Shown: positions 42,731 through 50,203 of the stretch, in pieces | How the letters are laid out: each line of letters begins with the position of its first letter | How positions within the stretch are numbered: position 1 is the first letter of the stretch | NCBI RefSeq assembly: GCF_014196535.1 | Contig: NZ_JACIDU010000003.1 | Span: 62,001-126,000 of the forward strand | DNA: 64,000 nucleotides | Origin: Allorhizobium borbori | GTDB taxonomy: Bacteria > Pseudomonadota > Alphaproteobacteria > Rhizobiales > Rhizobiaceae | Reading direction: 5' to 3' | Notes under the pieces: model-generated | The model's input: only the letters and a program-made list of their open reading frames with translations | Database searches by the model: none | What the model was told of the DNA's origin: nothing | Position numbers and translations under genes: made by a program

Positions 42731-43693
42731 ATGAGAAAGCAGTTTTCCCCCGCCCAGATCGCACTCGGCCATTCGTTCAAGCAGGCGTGCGCCAACAACG
42801 ATCTGGACACCCAGCTCGCCGCTCCCCGATACGTCGGCGAGCGCTTCCTGGCGCACTGGCATGCGGGAATGGGTCCGTCTCGTATCATGATCAAAGGCGG
42901 ATACAAGTTCGGTCAGGCCGACAGGCCGACGCAGGACTGCGATATCGTCACCGTCCGGAGATATAGCAACGGCGAGATACAGCGCGGTTTCGGCATCATC
43001 GCTGAGCGCCTGGCCGCCGAAGGCATCACGTTAAGCCGCTGGTCTTCGGAAGCGCAGGAGATCGAAACAGGACACGACCCCGTCGTTCGTTACAAGATCG
43101 AGGCGACCCTTGGCACCATCCGCGCCAACGTCGACTTGGACATCTCAACCGCTATCGGCCCCGACGCATTTCCCAGGGACGTCCCTTTCGAAGACCTTCC
43201 GAGGATGTTCAAGGCTCCGAAGTGGCCGACGCTGCACGCTCAGGTGCAGCCTGACGAAGCTGCTGTCGCTGAGAAGTGGATCGCGGTCATAATGCAAGAC
43301 GCTGGCGATTATCGCGTCAAGCACTTGGCTGACGTGATCTCGTATAACGCCCGTGGCGTCGATCTCGACCGTGTAGCCGAGGAACTGATCCGTGTTTGCC
43401 GTCATCGCGGCATTCCGATATCGGTTTGCGCGCCGTCGCCGCCGGCTCTCCGCTGGCCCCGTTGCGACCATCGGGAGTCATCGTGGAACGCGTTCCGGGC
43501 AAAACGGAACTGTCCATTGACGTATGATCAGGCTTGGATCGACGTCAGCGCCTATTGGGCTGATACACATCGCGCGCTCACTCTAGCGCTCAGGAACGGA
43601 CCGAGACGTACGTTCTCCGACCGAATAATATTCGACGAAATCATGGCAGCGTCACGCCGACCAACAGTACATCAGTACATCCCAAAAATGTAA
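42731..43693 (+). CDS. AbiEii/AbiGii-like nucleotidyltransferase toxin
   Basis: A 320-residue protein with the DNA-polymerase-beta-type fold signature of AbiEii. It has MIKGGYKFG (Gly-Gly at 56-57), DCD at 69-71 as the catalytic pair, and a third acidic strand ANVDLDI (D135/D137). The AbiEii-typical block QVQPDEAAVAEKWIAVI with RVKHLADVISYN is at 171-206. C-terminal residues 220-310 match the helical tail of the family in outline. AbiEii toxins modify tRNA or nucleotides and give abortive infection, normally with an AbiEi antitoxin; none is adjacent. A hairpin covers its ribosome site. Probably a prophage-borne defence or exclusion gene. Confidence 0.68.
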   Translation: MRKQFSPAQIALGHSFKQACANNDLDTQLAAPRYVGERFLAHWHAGMGPSRIMIKGGYKFGQADRPTQDCDIVTVRRYSNGEIQRGFGIIAERLAAEGITLSRWSSEAQEIETGHDPVVRYKIEATLGTIRANVDLDISTAIGPDAFPRDVPFEDLPRMFKAPKWPTLHAQVQPDEAAVAEKWIAVIMQDAGDYRVKHLADVISYNARGVDLDRVAEELIRVCRHRGIPISVCAPSPPALRWPRCDHRESSWNAFRAKRNCPLTYDQAWIDVSAYWADTHRALTLALRNGPRRTFSDRIIFDEIMAASRRPTVHQYIPKM

Positions 43694-43798
43694 CTCGATT
43701 ATATATATTTATATATACAAATAGCTTGCTTCATTCCGCCGATGGAGCAACCATTGTTGTTAGGAGGCATTCAGCAACAAGCCTCAGAGGAGATGGAA

Positions 43799-44224
43799 AT
43801 GACAACACTACTTCAGACATTGGCGAGCATCCAAGATTCCGCCGTTATATTGGGCCACGTGCATCGTCGTCAGGCCGATCTGGACACGCTCTTCGCCAAG
43901 AAGTCAGATCGGGACTTCAGCCAAGCTACGACCGAAGACTTGTTCGATCTCTGCTTTGTAGATGCGTTCTTCGGCCATCTAGCACGTCCCTATATGCTTA
44001 AAGACATGCAACAATGGCAGGCTGATACCCATGCCAGATATGAAAAAGATGCTGCGGTCGTTGCCGCAGGCATCAGCAGGGCAGCCAAGGAGCTGCATGT
44101 CAAAGCAGGCATGCTCGCGGCTCAGACGTTAATGTTCGGCACAGGACCTCGCTCGTGGAAGCAGACCGAGAAATATCTCGCGATCGCCGAAGAGCCTAGA
44201 GGCGATGCGTCCTTGGCAGCCTGA
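43799..44224 (+). CDS. Hypothetical phage protein, 141 aa
   Basis: Not recognised. The start is the ATG seven bases after GAGGAG; earlier in-frame ATGs lack a site. All-helical prediction (TTLLQTLASIQDSAVILGHVHRRQADLDTLF; YEKDAAVVAAGISRAAKELHVKAGM). An AT-rich tract (TTATATATATTTATATATAC, 43700-43719) just upstream probably contains the promoter. Confidence 0.5.
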   Translation: MTTLLQTLASIQDSAVILGHVHRRQADLDTLFAKKSDRDFSQATTEDLFDLCFVDAFFGHLARPYMLKDMQQWQADTHARYEKDAAVVAAGISRAAKELHVKAGMLAAQTLMFGTGPRSWKQTEKYLAIAEEPRGDASLAA

Positions 44225-44249
44225 GCCCAACATTAACCTTTCACGCAAG

Positions 44250-44273
44250 AGGCGGCCCCCCAGCCGCCTTTTT
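44250..44273 (+). terminator. Rho-independent terminator
   Basis: AGGCGGC, loop CCCCCA, GCCGCCT, then TTTT, 26 bp after the preceding stop codon. Confidence 0.85.
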
Positions 44274-44339
44274 CTATGCATGGGGCCCGGACATCATCCC
44301 CTCAGACGACTATGTCGAAGGCAACCTGGGGAGACGGCC

Positions 44340-45176
44340 ATGAAACTGACGGACGACGAGAGGATGGCGATGCGCATGCTGCGCGAGGAACTCTGCCTCC
44401 AGGACATGTACATCGTGCATGACAGGATGGAAGAATTCCTCGACCTCAGCATTGGTCGCGCCTTCATCACTCAGGTGCGCGCCCTTGATCGCCAGAAATA
44501 CAAGGGCGCTGTCCCGCCTGAGCGTCCTCGGCACATCGTCCTGCAGACATGGAAAGCCCGTATCGAAGCGTGGACCCGTGTTCACGAGTACGATTTGATC
44601 GAGATTATCGACTGGCTCATTTCGTCTTGCGCCCAGCCATTGCCTTGGATCGAGAACCTCGACGAACTCGGGCGACCCAAGAAGCTCATGAAGTGCGCCG
44701 GGATTACCGCGCTGGCGTACGAGGCGAACAAATGGGCGCTCCGTCGCGACACCATGCTCGCGAATATCAGGCTCGGTCCTGACGACGAGCATGTCGAAAT
44801 GGACCTCGGCGGCGGCCTGACGTTGGTGCGGATGCTGACGCCCGCCGCGCTGGACGTCGAAGGCGCGCGCATGCAGCACTGCATCGGCAAAGGCGGCTAC
44901 GACGTCCGTCTCCATGAAGAGTACGGATGCCGATACTACTCCGTCAGGGCTTCGGATGGCGAACCCGTGGCGACGATCGAGGTCTGCGACGAATACGTCG
45001 ACGACGTCTCGCGCGGTGTCATTCGGCAGCTACAAGGTCCTCGCAACTCGCACCCCGATCCGGACGTCGTCGCGCGCGTGGTCGAGGCGATGCCGTCCAT
45101 GAACTGGGTGGCGAGCTGGGCGACAGAGAGCCGTATCGAGGAGCAGACTGCCGCGCCCCTTGGCCCTCGTATGTAG
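44340..45176 (+). CDS. PcfJ-like protein
   Basis: A 278-residue protein. Its C-terminal half carries the PcfJ signature: ARMQHCIGKGGYDVRLHEEYG at 176-196, then SVRASDGEPVATIEV and IRQLQGPRNSHPD. The N-terminal half is helical with no known domain. PcfJ-like proteins occur on conjugative plasmids and phages; their activity is not established. The start is the ATG after GGGGAGACGG; the longer frame overlaps the terminator region upstream. Confidence 0.7.
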   Translation: MKLTDDERMAMRMLREELCLQDMYIVHDRMEEFLDLSIGRAFITQVRALDRQKYKGAVPPERPRHIVLQTWKARIEAWTRVHEYDLIEIIDWLISSCAQPLPWIENLDELGRPKKLMKCAGITALAYEANKWALRRDTMLANIRLGPDDEHVEMDLGGGLTLVRMLTPAALDVEGARMQHCIGKGGYDVRLHEEYGCRYYSVRASDGEPVATIEVCDEYVDDVSRGVIRQLQGPRNSHPDPDVVARVVEAMPSMNWVASWATESRIEEQTAAPLGPRM

Positions 45177-45179
45177 GAT

Positions 45180-45293
45180 ATGTCGATGAACACCTTTGAT
45201 CCCCAGAAGAGAGCCGCCGAGAAACAGGCATCTCGCGATGAGGATGGTTGCCATCGGCGGGAAGCCGATCCGTCGACAAAAACCATCAGATGA
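45180..45293 (+). CDS. Very short frame, 37 aa, doubtful
   Basis: Starts just after the PcfJ stop (ATG TCG ATG AAC ACC). The first 20 residues (MNTFDPQKRAAEKQASRDED) look protein-like; the rest may be out of frame. No strong ribosome site. Included because the gap to the next gene is otherwise unexplained. Confidence 0.25.
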   Translation: MSMNTFDPQKRAAEKQASRDEDGCHRREADPSTKTIR

Positions 45294-45356
45294 TTTGTAG
45301 CCCGCCGCCGGCGGCCACACCATTTCCGTAGTCAGTGCGTCAGAGGGAGAAATGAC

Positions 45357-45674
45357 ATGCAGGACAGACCGACCGAAGAAATGGACGTGATGGTCCTTAC
45401 CATGCGCGCGATCGAGGCGCACATGGCGCTCTACAGCGATGCGCAGCAGGACATCATGATGCAGCACGTGCGCGGCCTTGCGGCCTACGAGGCCAGCCGC
45501 CCCGAGTGGAAGCGCCCCGTCAAGGACAACGTCATCGATCTGGAGATCGCCCGTGTGAAGGCCCGGCTTGAGGGACATGTCCGTCGTGAACGCTCGTCGG
45601 CTATTGCCGAGACCAGGAACACGGTGAAGCATTGGGTGAATGCTTTCGGAGACGACGTGTATGACGGCGACTAA
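45357..45674 (+). CDS. Hypothetical phage protein, 105 aa
   Basis: Not recognised. Good ribosome site (GAGGGAGAAATGAC) and an all-helical protein (VMVLTMRAIEAHMALYSDAQQDIMMQHVRGLAAYEASRPEWKR). Its last 14 bp overlap the start of the next small gene. Confidence 0.55.
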   Translation: MQDRPTEEMDVMVLTMRAIEAHMALYSDAQQDIMMQHVRGLAAYEASRPEWKRPVKDNVIDLEIARVKARLEGHVRRERSSAIAETRNTVKHWVNAFGDDVYDGD

Positions 45675-45834
45675 ACCCACATTCCCCGAACCAGGCGACG
45701 ACGCCTGGCCGCCCTGTGACGATCCCGAGTGCGATCACTACATGGCCCCCTGGTGGCCCGAGGCGATAGCGCAATGGGAACTGGATACGGAAGACGCCAC
45801 GGCCCCGTCGGGTCTCCCCAACTGCTTCTGGTAA
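45661..45834 (+). CDS. Hypothetical acidic, Trp/Pro-rich protein, 57 aa
   Basis: Not recognised. The start at ATG 45661 overlaps the preceding gene by 14 bp, suggesting coupled translation. Composition is unusual: acidic with a CDDPECDHY cluster that might bind metal, and five tryptophans in 57 residues. Confidence 0.45.
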   Translation: MTATKPTFPEPGDDAWPPCDDPECDHYMAPWWPEAIAQWELDTEDATAPSGLPNCFW

Positions 45835-45838
45835 TCAG

Positions 45839-45861
45839 GACCCCGCCATCGTCGCGGGGTC
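45839..45861 (+). terminator. Hairpin terminator, weak
   Basis: GACCCCGC, 7-nt loop, GCGGGGTC, followed by TTCC only. It sits directly after a stop codon, as other gene-end hairpins in this element do, but lacks a proper T-run. Confidence 0.5.
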
Positions 45862-45947
45862 TTCCATTTCAGGAATCGTGCCGGCGGACGCCCGTCGTGC
45901 GAAATCCAGGACAACAATCAACTCAGACACCAAAAAGGGAGATTGTG

Positions 45948-47051
45948 ATGTCTGAGTTGAACAAAAAGCCTGATAACCTGCTGCTCAAAGTTGCCTACGA
46001 TGCCGAGCGAGTCACCCTTCAGAGAGCGACAAACGGCTACGTGACACGGAACCCTGTGGCCTCAAACGGAAAGACGTCATCTATTCCGTTTTTGACGACA
46101 GTCGCGACTTCGATCTTAATCGATCGCCTAGAGTCCAGTCGTTGCAGGATAGAAATCGAGCCAGCCAGAACGCCAGATGCACAGACGGTAGTCACCGTCT
46201 ACAAGCGCCGATGTGATGACAACACCTCAGAGCACATCGTCTACATCCCCAAAGGTTACGAGGTGCCTGGATGGGTATGGAACACGCTGTATAAAAAGCC
46301 CTTCCGCGTCGTCAACACGCCTTTCAATCAAGACGCGAGCGAAGCGGCTGAAGACAAGCTGCACCTCTTCACCGAGCGCGGCAAGGGTTTTCCTAAGCCG
46401 AAACTCATCATGTATCCTGAACTCGGTCTTGGTGACGTTGAGACGGGATGGACAATTGGCTCCCCGGCCTTCTGCCAGCCCCAGTACCGTCGCCCTGAAG
46501 CAGCCGACCTCGCCGCATACGCAAAGGCTGTCGTCAAGCCTGACGCTCCCGACGTCGCCACCGTCGCGGCCGCCGAACTCACGCCGTCCCTGCCGGATAT
46601 CGACACCCGCATCTCGGCGATCGCGGGCCTTCTGGCACTGGCGACGGCCAACTACGACTCGGTCGACGAGGACGATCTCAAGGCCGCCACGGCAGCAGGC
46701 TATGCCAACCCGACCGTCCTCTCGGCTGTCGTGGACATGCTCAAGGACGTCACCGAGGACGCCGAGAGCCGTGGACGGTCGGCAGGATGGGATGACGGCT
46801 GGAAGGCCAAGGAGGCGACGATCGGAGACGACGGCCTCGACACCGCGTCGCGGATCGCGAAGGGTGGAAGGCTGCGCTCGACGCCCGAGGAGATGGACCC
46901 GATCCTGCGCCTCGTGCGCGCCCAGACTATCGTCGCCGAACTCGACGCCGCCAAGGCTCTGGAGGACGATATGTTGGACTTCGACGACGTCGAAGCTGTT
47001 GTCCAGGCTGCCAAAGCGTTCCGCGAAGCTGTCAGCAAAACCATCCGTTAA
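45948..47051 (+). CDS. Hypothetical phage protein, 367 aa
   Basis: Not recognised. ATG 45948 follows AAGGGAG. The first 150 residues are beta-rich (LLLKVAYDAERVTLQRATNGYVTR; VVTVYKRRCDDNTSEHIVYIPKGYEVP). The rest is helical and acidic (DIDTRISAIAGLLALATANYDSVDEDDLKAATAAGYANPT; ILRLVRAQTIVAELDAAKALEDDMLDFDDVEAVVQAAKAF). It is the largest unknown gene of the left arm. A terminator hairpin follows its stop. Confidence 0.6.
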   Translation: MSELNKKPDNLLLKVAYDAERVTLQRATNGYVTRNPVASNGKTSSIPFLTTVATSILIDRLESSRCRIEIEPARTPDAQTVVTVYKRRCDDNTSEHIVYIPKGYEVPGWVWNTLYKKPFRVVNTPFNQDASEAAEDKLHLFTERGKGFPKPKLIMYPELGLGDVETGWTIGSPAFCQPQYRRPEAADLAAYAKAVVKPDAPDVATVAAAELTPSLPDIDTRISAIAGLLALATANYDSVDEDDLKAATAAGYANPTVLSAVVDMLKDVTEDAESRGRSAGWDDGWKAKEATIGDDGLDTASRIAKGGRLRSTPEEMDPILRLVRAQTIVAELDAAKALEDDMLDFDDVEAVVQAAKAFREAVSKTIR

Positions 47052-47060
47052 CCCCCGGAC

Positions 47061-47108
47061 AAGGTCTCCATCTCCCGGTAGCGTGCCGACGGAATGGAGA
47101 CCTTTTTC
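47061..47108 (+). terminator. Long-stem terminator
   Basis: AAGGTCTCCAT (47061-47071) pairs perfectly with ATGGAGACCTT (47094-47104), then TTT. It directly follows the 367-residue gene and abuts the next start, so it could also act as a leader attenuator. Confidence 0.7.
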
Positions 47109-47423
47109 ATGCCCGCAATTTCCCACCACGAAGCCCGACAGCGCCTGTTCACCCACCTTGCCGCCATGCTCGCATACTGGCGCGATCTCCCGCCCGAGCA
47201 GCTTCTCCGCGGCAACCCTGACGCCGATCCCGTTCACGAGCGCCTGAGCGGATTCTTGTTTTCCACGCTCGTAGCCATCGACGGCAGCGCGGCGCTTCCC
47301 GGTTTTGACCTTGTCCCGCGTGACGATAACGAATGGCCGACGACGTCGATAAATGAGAACGTCGAACTGCATGCCGCTTTTCCCGAGGACCTCATTCCAC
47401 CTCCCAGCACACCACGGTCTTAA
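47109..47423 (+). CDS. Hypothetical phage protein, 104 aa
   Basis: Not recognised. I use ATG 47109, because the earlier ATG (47094) lies in the stem of the preceding terminator. The predicted fold is mainly helical (HHEARQRLFTHLAAMLAYWRDLPPEQLLRG; RLSGFLFSTLVAIDGSAALPG). Confidence 0.55.
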   Translation: MPAISHHEARQRLFTHLAAMLAYWRDLPPEQLLRGNPDADPVHERLSGFLFSTLVAIDGSAALPGFDLVPRDDNEWPTTSINENVELHAAFPEDLIPPPSTPRS

Positions 47424-47498
47424 CCGGATTTTTTCCAAAGTATCGAACGCTGTCTTTACTTTAGACGACGTAGACATGGCGCGGAAATGGAGAAGCAC

Positions 47499-47975
47499 AT
47501 GTCTGATAATCCTGATGAAAATCGCAAAGTCCTAAGCCTCGACGAACATCGTGCCAAGCGGCGGCCCGTGAAAGCGGTTGATGAGGATACCGACGACGAT
47601 GATGTTGAGGACGACGGCGAACGTTTCGTTGCGACATTCCAGGGCGACCCCGATGACATTTTCGATCAGGTCGTCGAATTCCTGAGCGGCGATCCCGAGA
47701 TCGGCGACGTTATTGCTGTCCGTCCTCAGCTGCTGATCCTCGAAGACGAAGGCGATGGAGACGTGCACGGCAGATACGATGACGCCGTCTGGGAAGAAAC
47801 TCTGCCGATGTGGGATGTTGACGGGGACGACGGAGAGCCGCTCGGACCGTTCGACGCATCTGTTCTGCTGGAATTGATCAGGACGCATGCCGACGACTTC
47901 AAAGCTATGCTAGGTTCCAAGGAGCCTGTGCAGAACGATGACAACGCTTTCCTGACGGCCTTCTATCAGTACTGA
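47499..47975 (+). CDS. Hypothetical strongly acidic protein, 158 aa
   Basis: Not recognised. Start at the ATG with GGAGAAGCAC before it. A basic head (SLDEHRAKRRPVKAV) is followed by an Asp/Glu run (EDTDDDDVEDDGERF) and an acidic body. High acidity recalls DNA mimics used by phages against host defences, but no specific similarity is visible. A perfect terminator follows. Confidence 0.5.
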   Translation: MSDNPDENRKVLSLDEHRAKRRPVKAVDEDTDDDDVEDDGERFVATFQGDPDDIFDQVVEFLSGDPEIGDVIAVRPQLLILEDEGDGDVHGRYDDAVWEETLPMWDVDGDDGEPLGPFDASVLLELIRTHADDFKAMLGSKEPVQNDDNAFLTAFYQY

Positions 47976-47988
47976 TAGCGGAGCATTT

Positions 47989-48017
47989 CAAGACCCCGGG
48001 GCCGCCCCGGGGTCTTG
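47989..48017 (+). terminator. Perfect 13-bp stem terminator
   Basis: CAAGACCCCGGGG, loop CCG, CCCCGGGGTCTTG. It sits 13 bp after the stop of the acidic protein gene. No T-run follows on the plus strand, but the stem is unusually stable. Confidence 0.65.
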
Positions 48018-48079
48018 CCCGTGAAACGCCAAGCTTCACCCACGCTGCTCCGCGATCCTCGTATTGGAGGAGCAACCCC

Positions 48080-48643
48080 ATGGCAGGCATCACAGTACAA
48101 CCTAACACACTGGACCTCGGGACCCTCGAGGCCGATATCAGGCGCGCTGCTACCCTGACCCTCAGGGGTATGTCTGACGGTCTGCGTGACGGCCATCGTC
48201 AGTATCTCCGCGACAATCTCGACAGTCCGACGGTGTTCACCGAGAACTCCTTGTATGTCGTAGGCACCACGGCCGCGACGCCCGAGATCATTGTAGGCGT
48301 CAAGGACCAACAGGCCGGCTATCTCCAGTACGCCTATGACGGTGGTCACAGAGACCGCGCCGTGGTGCCCACTCTCGACGCGCCTTTGGACACCCATGGC
48401 AATCTGCCGCGTGGATACACCCGTGCTGTGGCGGCCGCCGATGGCTTCTGGCTGACAACGCCCAAGGGCATCCGCGGCCTGTTTACGGACAATGGCAACG
48501 GCGGCCTGCGCGCGCTCGCCCTGGTGCTGGACACCGACTATGAGCAGCGCCTTGATTTCCGTGAGGAAATTGAAGACCTCGTAGACGAGCTGCTCCCTGA
48601 CGCCGCCGAGAAGGCGTTCTCGCTCGTGTTCGGTCAGTCGTAA
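48080..48643 (+). CDS. Hypothetical phage protein, 187 aa, possibly a tail-completion-type protein
   Basis: Strong ribosome site (TTGGAGGAGCAACCCC). The layout, an N-terminal helical segment (LEADIRRAATLTLRGMSDGLRDGHRQYLRDNL) followed by beta strands and a C-terminal helix (FREEIEDLVDELLPDAAEKAFSLVF), loosely resembles lambda gpZ or gp10-like minor tail proteins. It lies upstream of the terminase, an unusual place for such a gene, so the idea is weak. Confidence 0.45.
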   Translation: MAGITVQPNTLDLGTLEADIRRAATLTLRGMSDGLRDGHRQYLRDNLDSPTVFTENSLYVVGTTAATPEIIVGVKDQQAGYLQYAYDGGHRDRAVVPTLDAPLDTHGNLPRGYTRAVAAADGFWLTTPKGIRGLFTDNGNGGLRALALVLDTDYEQRLDFREEIEDLVDELLPDAAEKAFSLVFGQS

Positions 48644-48712
48644 AAATTGCCGGCGGCGCGATATCAGGCTAACGGCCGACATAGAATCTCCTGAGCGACA
48701 AGGGAGATTGCA

Positions 48713-49117
48713 ATGTCGAATACGGAGAGAGTTCTACGCAGACACGAGATCACGGACTGCTGGTTCGTGGATGAAATCACGACTATCGAGGAATGCGATA
48801 TCGCTCTCTCGATCCTCATGGAATACGCGGAACATATTGACGTCGATCTCGACCATTACGTCAAGTTGCGCAGTAGGCAGGTCCATGACACGGCGTTCGA
48901 TGAGGCATGGTGCATGCGCGCCCGTGGTGCGTTGGGTTATAAGCGATCAGCAATCAGGGCCGTAGAAAGACTTCGGAAGAACATAGCGGATAAGGAGCGC
49001 CAATCGTTCTTTGAGTTCATCGGCAGTGTCGTCGGCGACGAGACGATGGATGGATGGCGAAAGCAGTTCAGCAGAGATCGTAAGGAAGCTGAGAGGGCTG
49101 CTAACCATGGCAATTGA
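48713..49117 (+). CDS. Hypothetical phage protein, 134 aa
   Basis: Not recognised. It has the leader AAGGGAGATTGCA, almost the same as that of the gene at 45948 (AAGGGAGATTGTG). The protein is helical and basic at its C-terminus (RKNIADKERQSFFEFIGSVVGDETMDGWRKQFSRDRKEAERA). It overlaps the next gene by 11 bp. Confidence 0.5.
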   Translation: MSNTERVLRRHEITDCWFVDEITTIEECDIALSILMEYAEHIDVDLDHYVKLRSRQVHDTAFDEAWCMRARGALGYKRSAIRAVERLRKNIADKERQSFFEFIGSVVGDETMDGWRKQFSRDRKEAERAANHGN

Positions 49118-49466
49118 AACCGCACCCGAGATTGAGCTCGACAGCTCACACAAGGTGCAGTCGTTCCTGACAGACGCTGCGGATCGTTTCGTGATGTCTT
49201 ACTCAACTGCCCTTTTTCAGTCGCTCTTGACCCCTGTCAACGAGAACACACTCGATCCTGTTCAGCAGGTTATCGCTCTCGACGATGCTGTCAAAAAGGG
49301 CATTGTCTCGCGCGCCGAGGCATGCCGTCGCATGGGCTATGACATCGAGGAGATTGATGCCGAGCGGGCGGATGAAGAAGCGCGCCTTCTTGAGCTTGAA
49401 CCTACTTTGAGTGAGTTCTTGGAAGCTCTAAGAACCACCACGCCTCACACACCCCCCTGGGGGTAG
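49107..49466 (+). CDS. Hypothetical phage protein, 119 aa
   Basis: Not recognised. The start at ATG 49107 overlaps the previous gene by 11 bp; a longer frame upstream is a shadow. Helical, with an acidic middle (IVSRAEACRRMGYDIEEIDAERADEEARLLELEPTL). A similar helix occurs at the end of some portal proteins, but the rest does not match. Confidence 0.5.
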   Translation: MAIETAPEIELDSSHKVQSFLTDAADRFVMSYSTALFQSLLTPVNENTLDPVQQVIALDDAVKKGIVSRAEACRRMGYDIEEIDAERADEEARLLELEPTLSEFLEALRTTTPHTPPWG

Positions 49467-49504
49467 GTTCTCCTAAGGCCATGAACTTCAACAGGTTTCG
49501 CGTT

Positions 49505-49566
49505 CGTCGGGGTTCCCTCACTGGGAGCCCTGAAAACCAGGTAACAACCTGAGGACCTGGCCGACG
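49505..49566 (+). promoter_or_regulatory. Structured leader before the terminase small subunit
   Basis: Three nested stems can form. P1 pairs CGTCGG (49505-49510) with CCGACG (49561-49566). P2 pairs GGTTCCC (49511-49517) with GGGAGCC (49523-49529). P3 pairs CAGGT (49538-49542) with ACCTG (49547-49551) around AACA; CCAGG/CCTGG is an alternative P3. The ribosome site GGGGAGCAG follows at once. It could be a cis-regulatory RNA or part of the packaging (cos/pac) region, which in lambda lies just before the small terminase gene. Confidence 0.4.
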
Positions 49567-49576
49567 GGGAGCAGAA

Positions 49577-50203
49577 ATGTCGGAAACAATCCAGAAATCT
49601 TCGGGCGTCTCTCAGGCACAGTTCTCCATCATCGCGGGCGTGTCACGAAAGACCGTAACGACATGGAAATCAAAAGGCTTTCTGGTTTTTCTCGATGATG
49701 TAACGGTCGATGTCGACGCCTCGATCGCGCTCCTCCGAGATCGCGGCCTCGGAAATTTCGGCGACGTTACCCCGTCCGTTACCCCATCGGAAACGGGTAA
49801 CAGCTTCGATGACGGACCCGATCCGTTCGCGGTCGCCGTCGAACGCACCGAGCAAGCCCGACAGATCGGCGACGTTGCCGCCGAGGTCATGAATTCACCC
49901 GACTTCGAACTCCTCTCGTACGCCGACGCGTCAAGGATGAAGGAGAACTTTCTCGCGCTGACACAGCGCCTCAATTACGAAACGAAGGTTGGCCGGCTCG
50001 TCGATCGATCGGAAGTCGAAGCCGACTTTGCCAACCGTTGGGCCGCCGAACGCAACGCCTGGGAAGTCTGGCCGTCGACCGTCTGCGGCGATATCGCGGC
50101 TCAGCTCGGCCTCGATCAGGTCAAGGTTCGCGTCGTACTCGAGGCTGCCGTCCACTCCCATCTAACCGCCCGCATCCAGGCCGCCTATGACGAAGTGGCG
50201 TAA
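49577..50203 (+). CDS. Phage terminase small subunit (Nu1-like)
   Basis: A 208-residue protein with an N-terminal helix-turn-helix of the Nu1 kind (SGVSQAQFSIIAGVSRKTVTTWKSKGFL), a short linker, then a helical region (ASRMKENFLALTQRLNYETKVGRLVDRSEVEADFANRWAAERNAWEVWPS split over helices) that resembles terminase small subunits of lambda-like Rhizobiales phages. It recognises the packaging site and guides the large subunit. It overlaps the large subunit gene by 17 bp. Confidence 0.75.
   Translation: MSETIQKSSGVSQAQFSIIAGVSRKTVTTWKSKGFLVFLDDVTVDVDASIALLRDRGLGNFGDVTPSVTPSETGNSFDDGPDPFAVAVERTEQARQIGDVAAEVMNSPDFELLSYADASRMKENFLALTQRLNYETKVGRLVDRSEVEADFANRWAAERNAWEVWPSTVCGDIAAQLGLDQVKVRVVLEAAVHSHLTARIQAAYDEVA

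Noticed and set aside
37224-48656. GCCGGCGG 8-mer near several left-arm gene boundaries (37224, 45307, 45880, 48649)
   Set aside because: An 8-mer of only G and C is expected several times by chance in a 27-kb high-GC element, and positions relative to starts vary.
49546-49556. CUGANGA core of a hammerhead ribozyme (CTGAGGA)
   Set aside because: The GAAA element precedes instead of following a second stem, and the stems needed for a hammerhead are not present.
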